Of a stretch of DNA of 64,000 nucleotides, positions 1-8,470 are shown one piece after another. A program made the translations under genes and the position numbers. Origin of the DNA: OCS155 cluster bacterium AG-422-J23 (GTDB taxonomy: Bacteria > Actinomycetota > Acidimicrobiia > Actinomarinales > Actinomarinaceae); the NCBI GenBank assembly GCA_003213625.1, contig QCMT01000001.1:305568-369567 (forward strand). The letters are read 5' to 3'. Numbering within the stretch: the stretch's first letter is position 1; the number at the start of each line of letters is the position of its first letter. The notes beneath the pieces were generated by a model. That model did no database searches. It was not told the origin of the DNA and saw nothing but the letters and a program-made list of their open reading frames with translations.

Positions 1-2
1 TA

Positions 3-767
3 GAAAATAAAAAGAATGGTATAAAAATGACACAGGTGACTGCACAAAATAAAGAAGAAGCAGAAATTCTTTCTGACCAGAATATTGACATGATTATCAC
101 TGGTAGTGATGCATATGAGGATGTAAGAAGTGGTGCTCCAAATACATTTATTACAGCAGCTTTATTTGCAGGAAGATTCATAACAAAAGACGATATATTA
201 AAAGGCGCAATTGAAGTAGCAATGAAAGGTGCTGATTCAGTATTAACACCACGTAGTCCAGAAATAGTTGAAATGTTAGCAAATGAAGGTATGCATGTAC
301 AAGGGCATGTAGGTATGGTTCCATCAAACGCTACAAAATTTGGTGGGATAAGAACTGTTGGGAAAACAGTAGATGAAGCACTTGGAATACTAAAAGATTT
401 AAAAGATCTTGAGAATGCAGGAGCATTTGGAGCTGAAGTCGAATGTGTTGCAGATGACGCATTGATTGAAATTAGTAAACACACAGATCTTGTATTAAAT
501 TCACTCGGAGCAGGTTCTGGTGGTGATGTTATATTTTTATTCTTTGAAGATATTGTTGGTGAAACAAAAAATATAAAAATGCCTAGACACGCAAAATCAT
601 GGGGTGATGGTAATAAAATTTTAGATAAATTAAATCAAGAAAGAAGTAAAGCAATTAATGCATTTAAAACTGATGTACAGAATAGTAACTATCCAAATTC
701 TGAACACACTATATCTATGGATGATGGTGAATTAGATAAGTTAATTAATGAGCTAAATAAAGAATGA
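3..767 (+). CDS. Divergent PanB-like (ketopantoate hydroxymethyltransferase family) protein, 5' partial
   Basis: The protein aligns by eye with 3-methyl-2-oxobutanoate hydroxymethyltransferase, a TIM-barrel enzyme of the PEP mutase superfamily that makes ketopantoate for pantothenate and CoA. Recognisable blocks are the GHVGMVP segment (PanB GHxGLxPQ), the AGAFGAEVECVADD segment containing the catalytic-base glutamate region, and GAGSGGDV near residue 163. The first ATG is at 27, but the frame is open back to the window edge. The PanB N-terminal strand (KI.MVTA) begins just before that ATG, so the true start probably lies outside the window. PanB is usually about 265 residues; 246 are seen from the ATG. 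The PanB metal-binding aspartates and the VKLEGG lysine/glutamate motif look replaced (TPRSP in place of LEGG), so the activity may differ. It overlaps the next small gene by ATGA. Confidence 0.6.
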   Translation, partial: ENKKNGIKMTQVTAQNKEEAEILSDQNIDMIITGSDAYEDVRSGAPNTFITAALFAGRFITKDDILKGAIEVAMKGADSVLTPRSPEIVEMLANEGMHVQGHVGMVPSNATKFGGIRTVGKTVDEALGILKDLKDLENAGAFGAEVECVADDALIEISKHTDLVLNSLGAGSGGDVIFLFFEDIVGETKNIKMPRHAKSWGDGNKILDKLNQERSKAINAFKTDVQNSNYPNSEHTISMDDGELDKLINELNKE

Positions 768-901
768 GCACAATAATAAAAAGATTTTTTCTATTATTTG
801 GTTTTCACAAATCATATGGAAGACTTTGGGTTTCAAAACGATTTGAGAAAATAATATGGGGATCATTTATTGTCTTAGCATTTTATAGACACTTTAACTA
901 A
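764..901 (+). CDS. 45-residue basic single-span membrane microprotein, unknown function
   Basis: A short ORF of 45 codons begins with an ATG overlapping the TGA of the PanB-like gene (ATGA) and ends with a TAA overlapping the ATG of the gamma-glutamyltransferase gene (TAATG). This double overlap is the typical arrangement of translationally coupled genes and is the main evidence that it is real. The product is rich in Lys and Arg in its first 30 residues and has a hydrophobic, aromatic segment at about residues 30-41, so it probably sits in or on the membrane. I recognise no domain. It could be a spacer ORF used only for coupling, but codon use resembles its neighbours. Confidence 0.55.
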   Translation: MSTIIKRFFLLFGFHKSYGRLWVSKRFEKIIWGSFIVLAFYRHFN

Positions 902-2430
902 TGTCTAATATCGTAGTTTCTCCACATTATCTTTCAACTAATGCTGGAATAGAAATTCTTCAAAATGGTGGGAACGCTATTGATGCAGCAATCGGCACCA
1001 ATATTGTGCAAGGAGTCGTAGCCCCAGAGACTTGTGGAATAGGTGGTGATTTATTTTCACTAATTTGGATTAATGGTGAGAGCACTCCTTATTGTTTAGA
1101 TTCTTCAGGATATGCTGGTTCAAATGTAGATATTTCACAATTATCTACATTTGAAAGTATTCCTTTAGATCACCCAATGTCGGTAACTGTTCCAGGAGCT
1201 GTTAAAGGCTGGTTTAATATGCATGATCGATTTGGGAAATTAAGTATTGATGATATTTTTAGTCATGCAATTAAGATATGCGATGAAGGTTTCAAAGTTT
1301 CAACTGAACTACATCATTCTCTTTTAATTCATAAAGAAACATTAAATAAACAGGAATCGGGTTCCGAATTATTTCCTGATGGTGAGTCACCAGAAATTGG
1401 AGCAATTATTAAAAGAAGCTTACTTGGTAAAACTTTAAAACGTTTAAGTATCGATGGTCCTGAATATTTTTATACAGGATCAGTTGCGAAGAAAATTTCA
1501 GAAACGCTTAATCATGTACTTACTGAAGACGATTTGAGATCTTTTGAATCAAAGTGGATTGAACCTTTATCAATAGATGTGTACGGCAAAACAGGCTGGG
1601 TTACTCCTCCTCATACACAAAGTTATCTAACACTTGGAACATTAAAAATTTATGAGCTCCTAGATGATGGTTCAGATAATATTGACTTTCATACACTTGT
1701 TGAGTCATATAGAGCAATTGCATCTGAGCGAGATGATCTTACGTATGATTATGGTGAAAACATAGACCAATTTAATGGACTTAATCTTGGATATCTTAAA
1801 ACTCTTTCAAATCTGATTAATAAAGATACAACCTCAGTATTTGGTCAACCAAAAGAACTAGGTGGTGGAACGGCATACATGTGCACTAAAGATAATGATG
1901 GGAATGCAGTTTCACTAATTCAATCTAATTTTCATGGTATTGGTAGCACTATTGGTGTTGATGATTTAGGATTCTTTTTACACAATAGAGGGGCAGGATT
2001 TAATCTGATTCATAATCATCCAAACTCTTTAAAGCCGGGAAGAAAACCACTTCATACATTATCTCCAACTATGTGGAGTATAGATGGAAATCTCGATATG
2101 GTCATAGGTACAAGAGGTGGAAGGTATCAACCACAACTATTAAGCCATTTTATTTTAAAAATACTTAAGAATGAAAATTTAGAACATGCAATGACGTCTC
2201 CTAGATGGAATATTGATGAATTCGGAAAAGAATCAGTATCTGAAATAAATATTGAACCTGGGATAGATGAAAAAATTATTAATGAATTAATTAAGAAAGG
2301 TCATAAAGTGAATCAACTTAACGATTTACAAAATAGCTATGGACCTATATCAGCAATTGTAAATACTGCAGATAGTTGGAAAGCTTTACACGACATTAGA
2401 GTTGATACAGCAAGTTCTATAATTGAATAG
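901..2430 (+). CDS. ggt: Gamma-glutamyltransferase family protein
   Basis: A 509-residue member of the gamma-glutamyltranspeptidase family (N-terminal nucleophile hydrolases). These enzymes transfer or hydrolyse the gamma-glutamyl group of glutathione-like compounds and self-cleave to form two subunits. The N-terminus shows the family block with NGGNAIDAAI and CGIGGD. The probable nucleophile is Thr324 in GGGTAY, which becomes the new N-terminus of the small subunit, followed by the typical GNAVSLIQSNF segment. The C-terminal block with GTRGG is also family-like. No signal peptide is visible, so a cytoplasmic location is likely, as in several actinobacterial homologues. The start overlaps the stop of the upstream 45-residue ORF. 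Confidence 0.88.
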   Translation: MSNIVVSPHYLSTNAGIEILQNGGNAIDAAIGTNIVQGVVAPETCGIGGDLFSLIWINGESTPYCLDSSGYAGSNVDISQLSTFESIPLDHPMSVTVPGAVKGWFNMHDRFGKLSIDDIFSHAIKICDEGFKVSTELHHSLLIHKETLNKQESGSELFPDGESPEIGAIIKRSLLGKTLKRLSIDGPEYFYTGSVAKKISETLNHVLTEDDLRSFESKWIEPLSIDVYGKTGWVTPPHTQSYLTLGTLKIYELLDDGSDNIDFHTLVESYRAIASERDDLTYDYGENIDQFNGLNLGYLKTLSNLINKDTTSVFGQPKELGGGTAYMCTKDNDGNAVSLIQSNFHGIGSTIGVDDLGFFLHNRGAGFNLIHNHPNSLKPGRKPLHTLSPTMWSIDGNLDMVIGTRGGRYQPQLLSHFILKILKNENLEHAMTSPRWNIDEFGKESVSEINIEPGIDEKIINELIKKGHKVNQLNDLQNSYGPISAIVNTADSWKALHDIRVDTASSIIE

Positions 2431-2446
2431 ATAAAAAAGGAGAAAA

Positions 2447-2821
2447 ATGCAATTACATAATAACAGTGGAAACATAACAGTAATTATTGATGTGTCATTC
2501 GATGACAGAGACATGTTTACAGATTTCATATTGAATGAACAATGCCAGTTTATTGATAGTGTCGATCCTGAAGGATTGATTAAGTTTGAATGGTTCCTTG
2601 ATAAAGATTCCAACACAGGAACTTTAGTCGAGGTTTTTGAGAAATCAGAAAATTTTCAAGCGTTAGCTGGAAAAGTAATGGGAACACCTGTCAATTTAAA
2701 ATTTCGAGAGATAGCAAATATAGAAAAAATGACAGTTCTTGGTGATGTATCAGATGAGTTAATGGAAAATCTTGCACCCATGAATCCAATATCTAAAAGA
2801 TATCAAGGTGGGCTTAGCTAA
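2447..2821 (+). CDS. Putative antibiotic biosynthesis monooxygenase (ABM)-like dimeric alpha/beta-barrel protein
   Basis: A 124-residue protein following the gamma-glutamyltransferase by 16 bases, with a clear Shine-Dalgarno (aaaaggaga) before its ATG. The middle part, FEWFLDKDSNTGTLVEVFE and the following helix, looks like the ABM/dimeric alpha-beta-barrel fold (a strand carrying Y/FEWF, then a short acidic turn, then LxExF). The C-terminal portion resembles the tail of small stand-alone ABM proteins that mentions a predicted dimer contact. Substrate is unknown and many such proteins are not monooxygenases. The assignment rests on pattern recognition only. Confidence 0.5.
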   Translation: MQLHNNSGNITVIIDVSFDDRDMFTDFILNEQCQFIDSVDPEGLIKFEWFLDKDSNTGTLVEVFEKSENFQALAGKVMGTPVNLKFREIANIEKMTVLGDVSDELMENLAPMNPISKRYQGGLS

Positions 2822-2840
2822 AAATATAGTCTCAGTACGT

Positions 2841-2872
2841 AAAAAAGAGTCCAGTTTCCTGAACTCTTTTTT
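2841..2872. terminator. Bidirectional intrinsic terminator
   Basis: An inverted repeat with arms of about 14 bases (A-run, GAGT, C/A mismatch, CAG) around a TTTC loop. It has A-rich and T-rich flanks on both sides, so it would work as a Rho-independent terminator in either direction. It separates the plus-strand panB-like/ggt operon from the convergent minus-strand serine hydrolase operon. Confidence 0.8.
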
Positions 2873-2944
2873 GAGGTAACAGGCTTATTACCTAATTAAA
2901 TAATACACTTTAAATATATCAACCGTGATTTAAATTTTAAAAAA

Positions 2945-4150
2945 TTAGATTAATGATTTATATGCTTCATCAATTAGGCTTTGTCCCCTTTCACTAATTA
3001 AATATTCACCACCTAATTTATTTACAATATAACCAAAAGCTAAATTACAATCAGGATCAGCAAATGTTGCGCTACTTCCACCAAATCCAACATGACCAAA
3101 CGCATTATTACCAATTAAAAAAGATCCCCCTTCGCCTTCAAATTTTCCTCTATTGTCCATATTTAACATAAATCCTTCAGAAAAGTTTGTTGGAAGTAAA
3201 AGCATACTATCTATATTTGATCTAATATTTGATTGACTTAAACGCTTAACGCCTTCTTTAGAAAGAATACTTTCATTGTTTTGTGCTAGTGGTTTCATCA
3301 TTTCAGCTAGTGACCGTGCATTTGTAATACCTCCAACTCCCCCTAATTCAGACCTATAAGTGTCTGATGAGTTGTAGTCATAACCACCGGTATTTGTAAG
3401 TGATAATCTCTGCATAGATGATAGGTCATTTCTAAATGCATCGGCAAATGCGCTGGGTTTATCTGATGGACTAGATGTGAAAGGAGTAACTTTAGCAACT
3501 CTGAGATCCTCTCTCTCAGGTAAACCAATCCAGTACTCAAGATTTAATGGATCACTAATTTCTTCTTTGAAAAATTGCCCTAAAGATTTACTAGAAATTC
3601 TTCTAATTATTTCTCCTATTAACCATCCTGTTGTCATCATGTGATAGCCTGTTTGCTCTCCCGGTGTCCAAAAAGGTTCTTCATTTTCCAATAAATTAAC
3701 TACGTAGTCCCAATCTAAAAAGCCACCATCTTTTACCCTCGTTTTTACAGCTGGTAACCCGGCAGAATGATTCATTATCATCTCTACTGTTGTGTCTTCT
3801 TTTCCATTCTTGCCATATTCAGGCCAATACTTTGTTACTTTTTCTTCAACATTAAGAAGTCCTTTATCAATTAAAATATGAGCACATAAAGCAACAGCAG
3901 CTTTTGTGCATGAAAACGCAACAGCTAATGTTTTTTCATTCCACTCTTCGTTCTTCTGGTTTGTTGTATGACCTGTAAATATATCTACAGTAACTTCCCC
4001 ATCAGCAATAACACATAATGAAGAACCTATTTCGGAATATTTATCAAAATTTTCAGCAAATATTTCAGCTACATTTTGGAAATCATCATGGCATATTCCC
4101 TTGATAGGTACTGTAGATTGATACTCAGTCTCAACAATATTTTGACTCAT
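2945..4150 (-). CDS. Beta-lactamase-like serine hydrolase (EstB / class C family)
   Basis: A 401-residue serine beta-lactamase-fold hydrolase. The catalytic SxxK motif is S80-C-T-K83 within AVAFSCTKAAVAL. The second motif is probably Tyr169 (GYH, replacing YxN), and a C-terminal HVGFGGSS segment corresponds to the HxG/KTG strand. This combination is typical of EstB-like esterases and not of true AmpC enzymes. There is no signal peptide, which also favours a cytoplasmic esterase. The gene is last in a minus-strand trio with the DUF4349 lipoprotein (5-bp gap) and the DUF1295 protein. Confidence 0.85.
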   Translation of the reverse strand: MSQNIVETEYQSTVPIKGICHDDFQNVAEIFAENFDKYSEIGSSLCVIADGEVTVDIFTGHTTNQKNEEWNEKTLAVAFSCTKAAVALCAHILIDKGLLNVEEKVTKYWPEYGKNGKEDTTVEMIMNHSAGLPAVKTRVKDGGFLDWDYVVNLLENEEPFWTPGEQTGYHMMTTGWLIGEIIRRISSKSLGQFFKEEISDPLNLEYWIGLPEREDLRVAKVTPFTSSPSDKPSAFADAFRNDLSSMQRLSLTNTGGYDYNSSDTYRSELGGVGGITNARSLAEMMKPLAQNNESILSKEGVKRLSQSNIRSNIDSMLLLPTNFSEGFMLNMDNRGKFEGEGGSFLIGNNAFGHVGFGGSSATFADPDCNLAFGYIVNKLGGEYLISERGQSLIDEAYKSLI

Positions 4151-4155
4151 ATCAC

Positions 4156-4950
4156 TTACGTTTTTATATTATTTCTCTTATTTGAAAATTTTCTTACAGA
4201 ATAAATAAATATAACTATTGGGATACCAACTATTGAAATAGATACAAGATATCCAATTAGCGACTCTAACCAGTTCAGAGCCCTCTCAACATAATAATTC
4301 CAGGAAAATAGTGAAATTCCAGCACCCTCCCTTATCTCTAAAGAAAGTGTTGAATAGTTTACAGACGTTTCATAAAACTCTTTTTGATCTTTTAAAATTT
4401 CAATTTCCTGATTGATATACCTCAACTGCGACTGAACCTCGAGTTTTTCGGACGTATTTAAAGCATCAGATTTTATCTTTTCAAGCTCTTGTTTTTCATT
4501 GATAAGAGCTTTGAGACGTGAATCAATATTCAATACATAAGTTGTCACATCATTTGCATTGATACTGATATTTTTAAATTCTGATATATCTTCTAAATCA
4601 CTTATAAATTTATCAAATTGTTCAGCTGGGATATTTACGGTTAGTGTATAACTTTGTAATCCTTGATAATTAGTTGATAAATATGTATTTGATATAGATC
4701 CTTCATAATTCAAAATTAATGTTTCAAATTCATTAATAGTATTTTGAAAATTTGACGATGATACTTCTATGGTTCCGTAGGCGGTTTTAATAATATAATC
4801 ACCGGTAGACAATTCCATTGATCTAGATGTACTCATTTCCTGAATTGAATCAGATATAAATGGTTCTTGATATGCAACATCGGATATGTTCTCTTGAGAT
4901 CCGCCACATGTAACAAGGAGTATGATTGGCAAAATCAAAGATTTTTTCAT
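4156..4950 (-). CDS. DUF4349 domain lipoprotein
   Basis: A 264-residue protein with a lipoprotein signal (hydrophobic LPIILLVT followed by Cys15 and Gly). A DUF4349 domain follows: a beta-rich segment with the TVNIPAEQFDKFISDLED pattern, a coiled coil at about residues 145-195 (QEIEILKDQKEFYE), and YSTLSLEI. The C-terminus has one membrane span (roughly residues 225-250) and a basic tail. The predicted topology is a lipid-anchored extracellular domain with a second membrane anchor. The molecular role of DUF4349 is not established. It lies one base from the upstream DUF1295 gene, so the two are cotranscribed. Confidence 0.85.
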   Translation of the reverse strand: MKKSLILPIILLVTCGGSQENISDVAYQEPFISDSIQEMSTSRSMELSTGDYIIKTAYGTIEVSSSNFQNTINEFETLILNYEGSISNTYLSTNYQGLQSYTLTVNIPAEQFDKFISDLEDISEFKNISINANDVTTYVLNIDSRLKALINEKQELEKIKSDALNTSEKLEVQSQLRYINQEIEILKDQKEFYETSVNYSTLSLEIREGAGISLFSWNYYVERALNWLESLIGYLVSISIVGIPIVIFIYSVRKFSNKRNNIKT

Positions 4951-4951
4951 A

Positions 4952-5824
4952 TTATTTAAATAATTTCATCATAAGTACAGGAGTGTTATCTTTGTACTGT
5001 TGATACTCAGGTAAATCACCATAACGTTCGTCAGCAATACGCTCCAACATAGGAACTCCCTCTGCTTTTCTTAAAAGTAAGTAAACAAAGACTGGAGAAA
5101 CTATTGCTGTAACATATTCAATTCCAGATAAAGAACTAAGCGATAATACAGCCATACCAATCCAAAGCGTGATCTCCCCAAAATAGTTTGGATGACGAGA
5201 TCTTGCCCAGAGACCACTTGATATGAACTCAGTTTTTGGATCAGATGTTTCTCTGAATTTTCTTTTTTGATTATCAGCTATAACTTCAATTAAGAACCCA
5301 GTCCACCATAAAAATATTCCAATAAAGGCAACAATATTTAATTCAGTTTCTGTCGGTGCAAGAATAGCTAGGATAGATGCACCTGCAGTGAATACAACCC
5401 ATGCAGCTTGTCCCATCCAGTACTGCAAGAACCAAAAGAATTTCTTTTTAGCTTTATCAAATCGTACATCTTTACCAACTTTGTTAACTCTTCTAAAGAG
5501 GAATATTCCAAGTCTTCCAGCCCAAATAACAACATAAAGAAAAAGAATCGTATCAGTTGTAGTGGGATTATCAAGTGAAAAGTAAGCAATACTCGTTACT
5601 GATATGTATGTGAGACTACCCGTGAGATCGTAAAATTTTTCTGTTTTAAAAATAAAAGAAGGTAAAAAGATTAAAAACTGAATTAACACTGCAATGCTTA
5701 TCAGAAATTTAAAAGAATTAAATCCAAGTATTTCTATTTCGATATTGTTTGCAGTAAAACTGTAAAGATATATTGCGACCAAAGTTAATGAAACGTTTAT
5801 GATATTTCGTGTCTGTTTATTCAT
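4952..5824 (-). CDS. DUF1295 family membrane protein (steroid 5-alpha-reductase/ICMT-like fold)
   Basis: A 290-residue integral membrane protein with about seven hydrophobic segments. The C-terminal signature SRHPNYFGEI followed by a hydrophobic stretch and a charged end is characteristic of the DUF1295/3-oxo-5-alpha-steroid 4-dehydrogenase-like family, whose members are NADPH-linked reductases or methyltransferases of lipophilic compounds. The substrate cannot be told from sequence. It is the first gene of the minus-strand trio and is divergent from the cupin gene, sharing an intergenic region of only 19 bases if the cupin starts at 5844. Confidence 0.85.
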   Translation of the reverse strand: MNKQTRNIINVSLTLVAIYLYSFTANNIEIEILGFNSFKFLISIAVLIQFLIFLPSFIFKTEKFYDLTGSLTYISVTSIAYFSLDNPTTTDTILFLYVVIWAGRLGIFLFRRVNKVGKDVRFDKAKKKFFWFLQYWMGQAAWVVFTAGASILAILAPTETELNIVAFIGIFLWWTGFLIEVIADNQKRKFRETSDPKTEFISSGLWARSRHPNYFGEITLWIGMAVLSLSSLSGIEYVTAIVSPVFVYLLLRKAEGVPMLERIADERYGDLPEYQQYKDNTPVLMMKLFK

Positions 5825-5843
5825 ATTGAATTATTATAAGCAG

Positions 5844-6200
5844 ATGGATGATTACATTATTAAAAGATTTGAAAACCCTGATGAAATCAGAGAGTTTGAT
5901 AAAGGAAAATATGAAGTACTAAATCTTCCACATATGACAATTGGTAAGGCAACTTATCATAAAGGGTGGAAATGGTCAGATGATGTCTCCCCTCTTTCTG
6001 GAACAGAGTTTTGCGAGACAGAACATTTAGGAATGGTTATTAGTGGAAATGCTACAGTAGCATTTGAAAATGAAGAGCCAAAAATAATTGGCCCTGGAGA
6101 TATATTTTATGTGTCAAATACCCCACACGATAGCTGGGTTGTTGGAGACGAGGATTATGTCTCAATTCATTTTATGGGTGCAGAGAAATACGCTGACTAA
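5844..6200 (+). CDS. Cupin domain protein
   Basis: A 118-residue single-domain cupin. The core contains GMVISGNATVAFENEE, GPGDIFYV and PHDSW, the two conserved cupin motifs that form the beta-barrel and metal site. The retained ligands are a His in EHLGMV and a His in PHDSW. The start at 5844 is preferred: an upstream in-frame ATG at 5799 would run into the start of the divergent DUF1295 gene and adds a non-cupin leader. It precedes an MFS exporter by 20 bases and is probably cotranscribed with it. The ligand is unknown. Confidence 0.8.
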   Translation: MDDYIIKRFENPDEIREFDKGKYEVLNLPHMTIGKATYHKGWKWSDDVSPLSGTEFCETEHLGMVISGNATVAFENEEPKIIGPGDIFYVSNTPHDSWVVGDEDYVSIHFMGAEKYAD

Positions 6201-6220
6201 ATAGATCTAAGGGCCTAATC

Positions 6221-7498
6221 ATGAGTAAAAAAATATATATTCTCTGGTTTGGTCAAACTTTATCATGGACAGGATCTGCAATGTCATTTTTTGCGATTGG
6301 TGTTTGGATATTTGAAACAACAGGCAAAGCAAGTGCATTATCTTCAATATTATTTACGGTAGGCATAGTCGGAGTTATCACCGGACCATTTGGAGGTGTT
6401 CTCGCTGATAGATTTCCAAGAAAACAATTAATTATAAGTTTTGACCTTATAATTGCTTCTTTAATGTGTCTTATTGGATACTTTGCAATAAACAATAAGT
6501 TAACCCTAATAATGCTTATTCCATTTGCGTTAGCATTTGGGATATTTGAAATTGCTCATTGGACAACTTGGAGTGCCTATCTTGGAGATGTTGTAAAGAA
6601 ACAACATGTTACAAAAATTTCTGCATTGTTCGAAAGTGCTGAAGCATTTGCTGTGTTGCTTGGACCAATTGGTGGAGCATTAATTTATTCGTATTTTGGA
6701 CTGACTGGAGTAATTCTTGTTGATCTAATTACATGTATTTTCGGGATTGTAACTATTTCTTTTTTCAAAAGTGAAAAAATAGTACACAAAAATAAATTAA
6801 ATTTTAATAATGTGTATTTTGACTTAAAAGAAGCATATGTATGGTTACGAAATCAAAAAGGATTATTAACACTTGTCTCTATTTTGAGCATCTCTAACTT
6901 TTTATGGGGTTTTACAACTGTTCTTTTACCACCAATGGTTTTAACTTTTTCAGATGCGAGGGGTCTTGGAATAATTGAGTCCACCATAGGGTTAGCATTT
7001 CTAATTGGTTCAATAATTTCTTTACGTTACTCAGATCATCTTCAGGGAAACTTAAAGCTTGCTATAAAATGTGGACTATTAGGTGGAGTTAGTTTAATTT
7101 TTGGCTCACTTCGACCAAGTATTTTCCTTCTTTGTATATATGGAATAATTAGCGGCGTAAGCGGAACCGTACAATATACAATTTCTTCAGGCGCATGGTT
7201 AGCAATTACAGATAAAAATATTAGAGGCCGTGCGCTAGCACTACGCGGCACAATTGCACAAATGTTACGGCCACTTGGTGTACTTGTTGCAGGTCCATTA
7301 GGTGATTATTTAGAGTTTTCTTTTTATCCAGACAATATTGAAATACTGTCAGCAATTATTGGAACAGGTCCTGGACGAGGGTACGCTTTATTGTTTTTAT
7401 TAGTTGGAATTTTATATATTTGTGTTTGGACGATAAATTACAATAATAAAAATTTAAAGAAACTTAGTAAGCAAGTTTTAGAAATAACTAGTAATTAA
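6221..7498 (+). CDS. MFS transporter (MFS_3 / EntS-like exporter family)
   Basis: A 425-residue major facilitator protein with about twelve membrane spans. The first cytoplasmic loop has the MFS signature GVLADRFPRKQL (GxxxDRxxRK) after helix 2. The second half carries a long central loop and the typical SGVSGTVQYTISSGAWLAI and RGRALALRG segments found in MFS_3 exporters (EntS-like). Such proteins usually export small molecules or siderophores, but nothing nearby identifies the substrate. The upstream cupin may be its partner. The gene is followed by a convergent tRNA gene. Confidence 0.85.
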   Translation: MSKKIYILWFGQTLSWTGSAMSFFAIGVWIFETTGKASALSSILFTVGIVGVITGPFGGVLADRFPRKQLIISFDLIIASLMCLIGYFAINNKLTLIMLIPFALAFGIFEIAHWTTWSAYLGDVVKKQHVTKISALFESAEAFAVLLGPIGGALIYSYFGLTGVILVDLITCIFGIVTISFFKSEKIVHKNKLNFNNVYFDLKEAYVWLRNQKGLLTLVSILSISNFLWGFTTVLLPPMVLTFSDARGLGIIESTIGLAFLIGSIISLRYSDHLQGNLKLAIKCGLLGGVSLIFGSLRPSIFLLCIYGIISGVSGTVQYTISSGAWLAITDKNIRGRALALRGTIAQMLRPLGVLVAGPLGDYLEFSFYPDNIEILSAIIGTGPGRGYALLFLLVGILYICVWTINYNNKNLKKLSKQVLEITSN

Positions 7499-7506
7499 TT
7501 ATTTTG

Positions 7507-7580
7507 TGGGAGATACAAGATTTGAACTTGTGACCCCTTGCGTGTCGAGCAAGTGCTCTGCCGGACTGAGCTAATCTCCC
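7507..7580 (-). tRNA. tRNA-Val (anticodon GAC), with C33
   Basis: Read on the minus strand this gives a full cloverleaf: acceptor GGGAGAT/ATCTCCC with A73, D arm GCTC...GAGC, anticodon stem CTTGC/GCAAG, variable GGGTC and T arm ACAAG-TTCAAAT-CTTGT. The 7-base anticodon loop is TCGACAC, placing GAC at 34-36 (valine). Position 33, nearly always U, is C here. No CCA is encoded. Confidence 0.9.
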
Positions 7581-7622
7581 GTATAAAAAAATATAGCAGT
7601 ATAAATCAGATTTGTAGAATGA

Positions 7623-7826
7623 TTATTTTTCTACAGTAACGATTCTTTTACCAAATCGAAGAAACAATCTCTCTGTTAACTCAATAATTAAATTTAAAAC
7701 CCAAAGGCCAAGATAGAGTGCGATAAAGAAATTGATAATTTGAAAAAGAAGAAAAACAATTACACCATAAACAATGATCCAAGAAATCGTAAACTTCAGA
7801 GAATAAATTGGTGACTGACTATTCAT
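7623..7826 (-). CDS. Small two-span membrane protein, unknown
   Basis: A 67-residue protein made mostly of two hydrophobic segments (about residues 10-32 and 32-50) followed by a basic amphipathic tail (ERLFLRFGKRIVTVEK). Its ATG shares one base with the stop of the upstream SRAP gene (TAATG), so translation is probably coupled. The shape resembles small DUF4282/DUF4389-type membrane proteins of actinobacteria, but I cannot assign it to either with confidence. Function unknown. Confidence 0.6.
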   Translation of the reverse strand: MNSQSPIYSLKFTISWIIVYGVIVFLLFQIINFFIALYLGLWVLNLIIELTERLFLRFGKRIVTVEK

Positions 7827-8470
7827 TAAAATGGAACCTCATTGAACTCTTCAATAAGCGATGCATTATTGTTCTTAGGATTATTTACTGATCTTGTAAC
7901 TTGATGGTATTCAATGGTACTACCAAAATCATGTGAGATATTTTCATGAATATTTTCTGGATTATCATCTGATAACCAAATACCCATCGATACATCATCA
8001 AGAATTAAAGGTGAGCGGTCATGTACTTCATTAAATTCTATCGGTGCAGCGGTTGTTATGATCGTAAACTCTGTAGTTCCATCTGATCTTTGCCAATACA
8101 ATCCTGCGGCAAACATATTCTCATTATCTTTATGTTTAAAGAAAAAAGGCTGTTTCTCATCATCGATTACTTTCCATTCATACCAGCCAGATATTGGTAC
8201 TAAGCATCTACTCTTCTTAAATGCCGATATAAATGTTTTCTTCTCCAGTAATGATTCAAATCTTGTATTAAACAATGGCTTAGAATTGCTTTGGTCTTTC
8301 AACCACTGCGGATAATAACCCCAAGTACAATTTACTAAACTATTGCCAATTACAACCGGGACACTGGCCTGTGGTGCAATATTGAAGTTATCTTCAAAAT
8401 CATATTTGCTGAGATTATCTACAAATGATAAATTGCCAAGATCAATTGATAAATAATATCGCCCACACAT
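7826..8470 (-). CDS. SRAP (HMCES/YedK) family abasic-site DNA-protein crosslink protein
   Basis: A 214-residue SOS response-associated peptidase family protein. The family attaches covalently through Cys2 to abasic sites in single-stranded DNA, shielding them. Visible hallmarks are Cys2 in MCGRYY, NTRFES (the Asn/Arg DNA contact block), the catalytic Glu in SGWYEWK and the His in EVHDRSP. Length is normal for the bacterial YedK group. Its ATG directly abuts the stop of the S51-like peptidase gene and its stop overlaps the next start, forming a three-gene minus-strand unit. No SOS box was seen directly before it, because the operon starts downstream of two tRNAs. Confidence 0.9.
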   Translation of the reverse strand: MCGRYYLSIDLGNLSFVDNLSKYDFEDNFNIAPQASVPVVIGNSLVNCTWGYYPQWLKDQSNSKPLFNTRFESLLEKKTFISAFKKSRCLVPISGWYEWKVIDDEKQPFFFKHKDNENMFAAGLYWQRSDGTTEFTIITTAAPIEFNEVHDRSPLILDDVSMGIWLSDDNPENIHENISHDFGSTIEYHQVTRSVNNPKNNNASLIEEFNEVPF

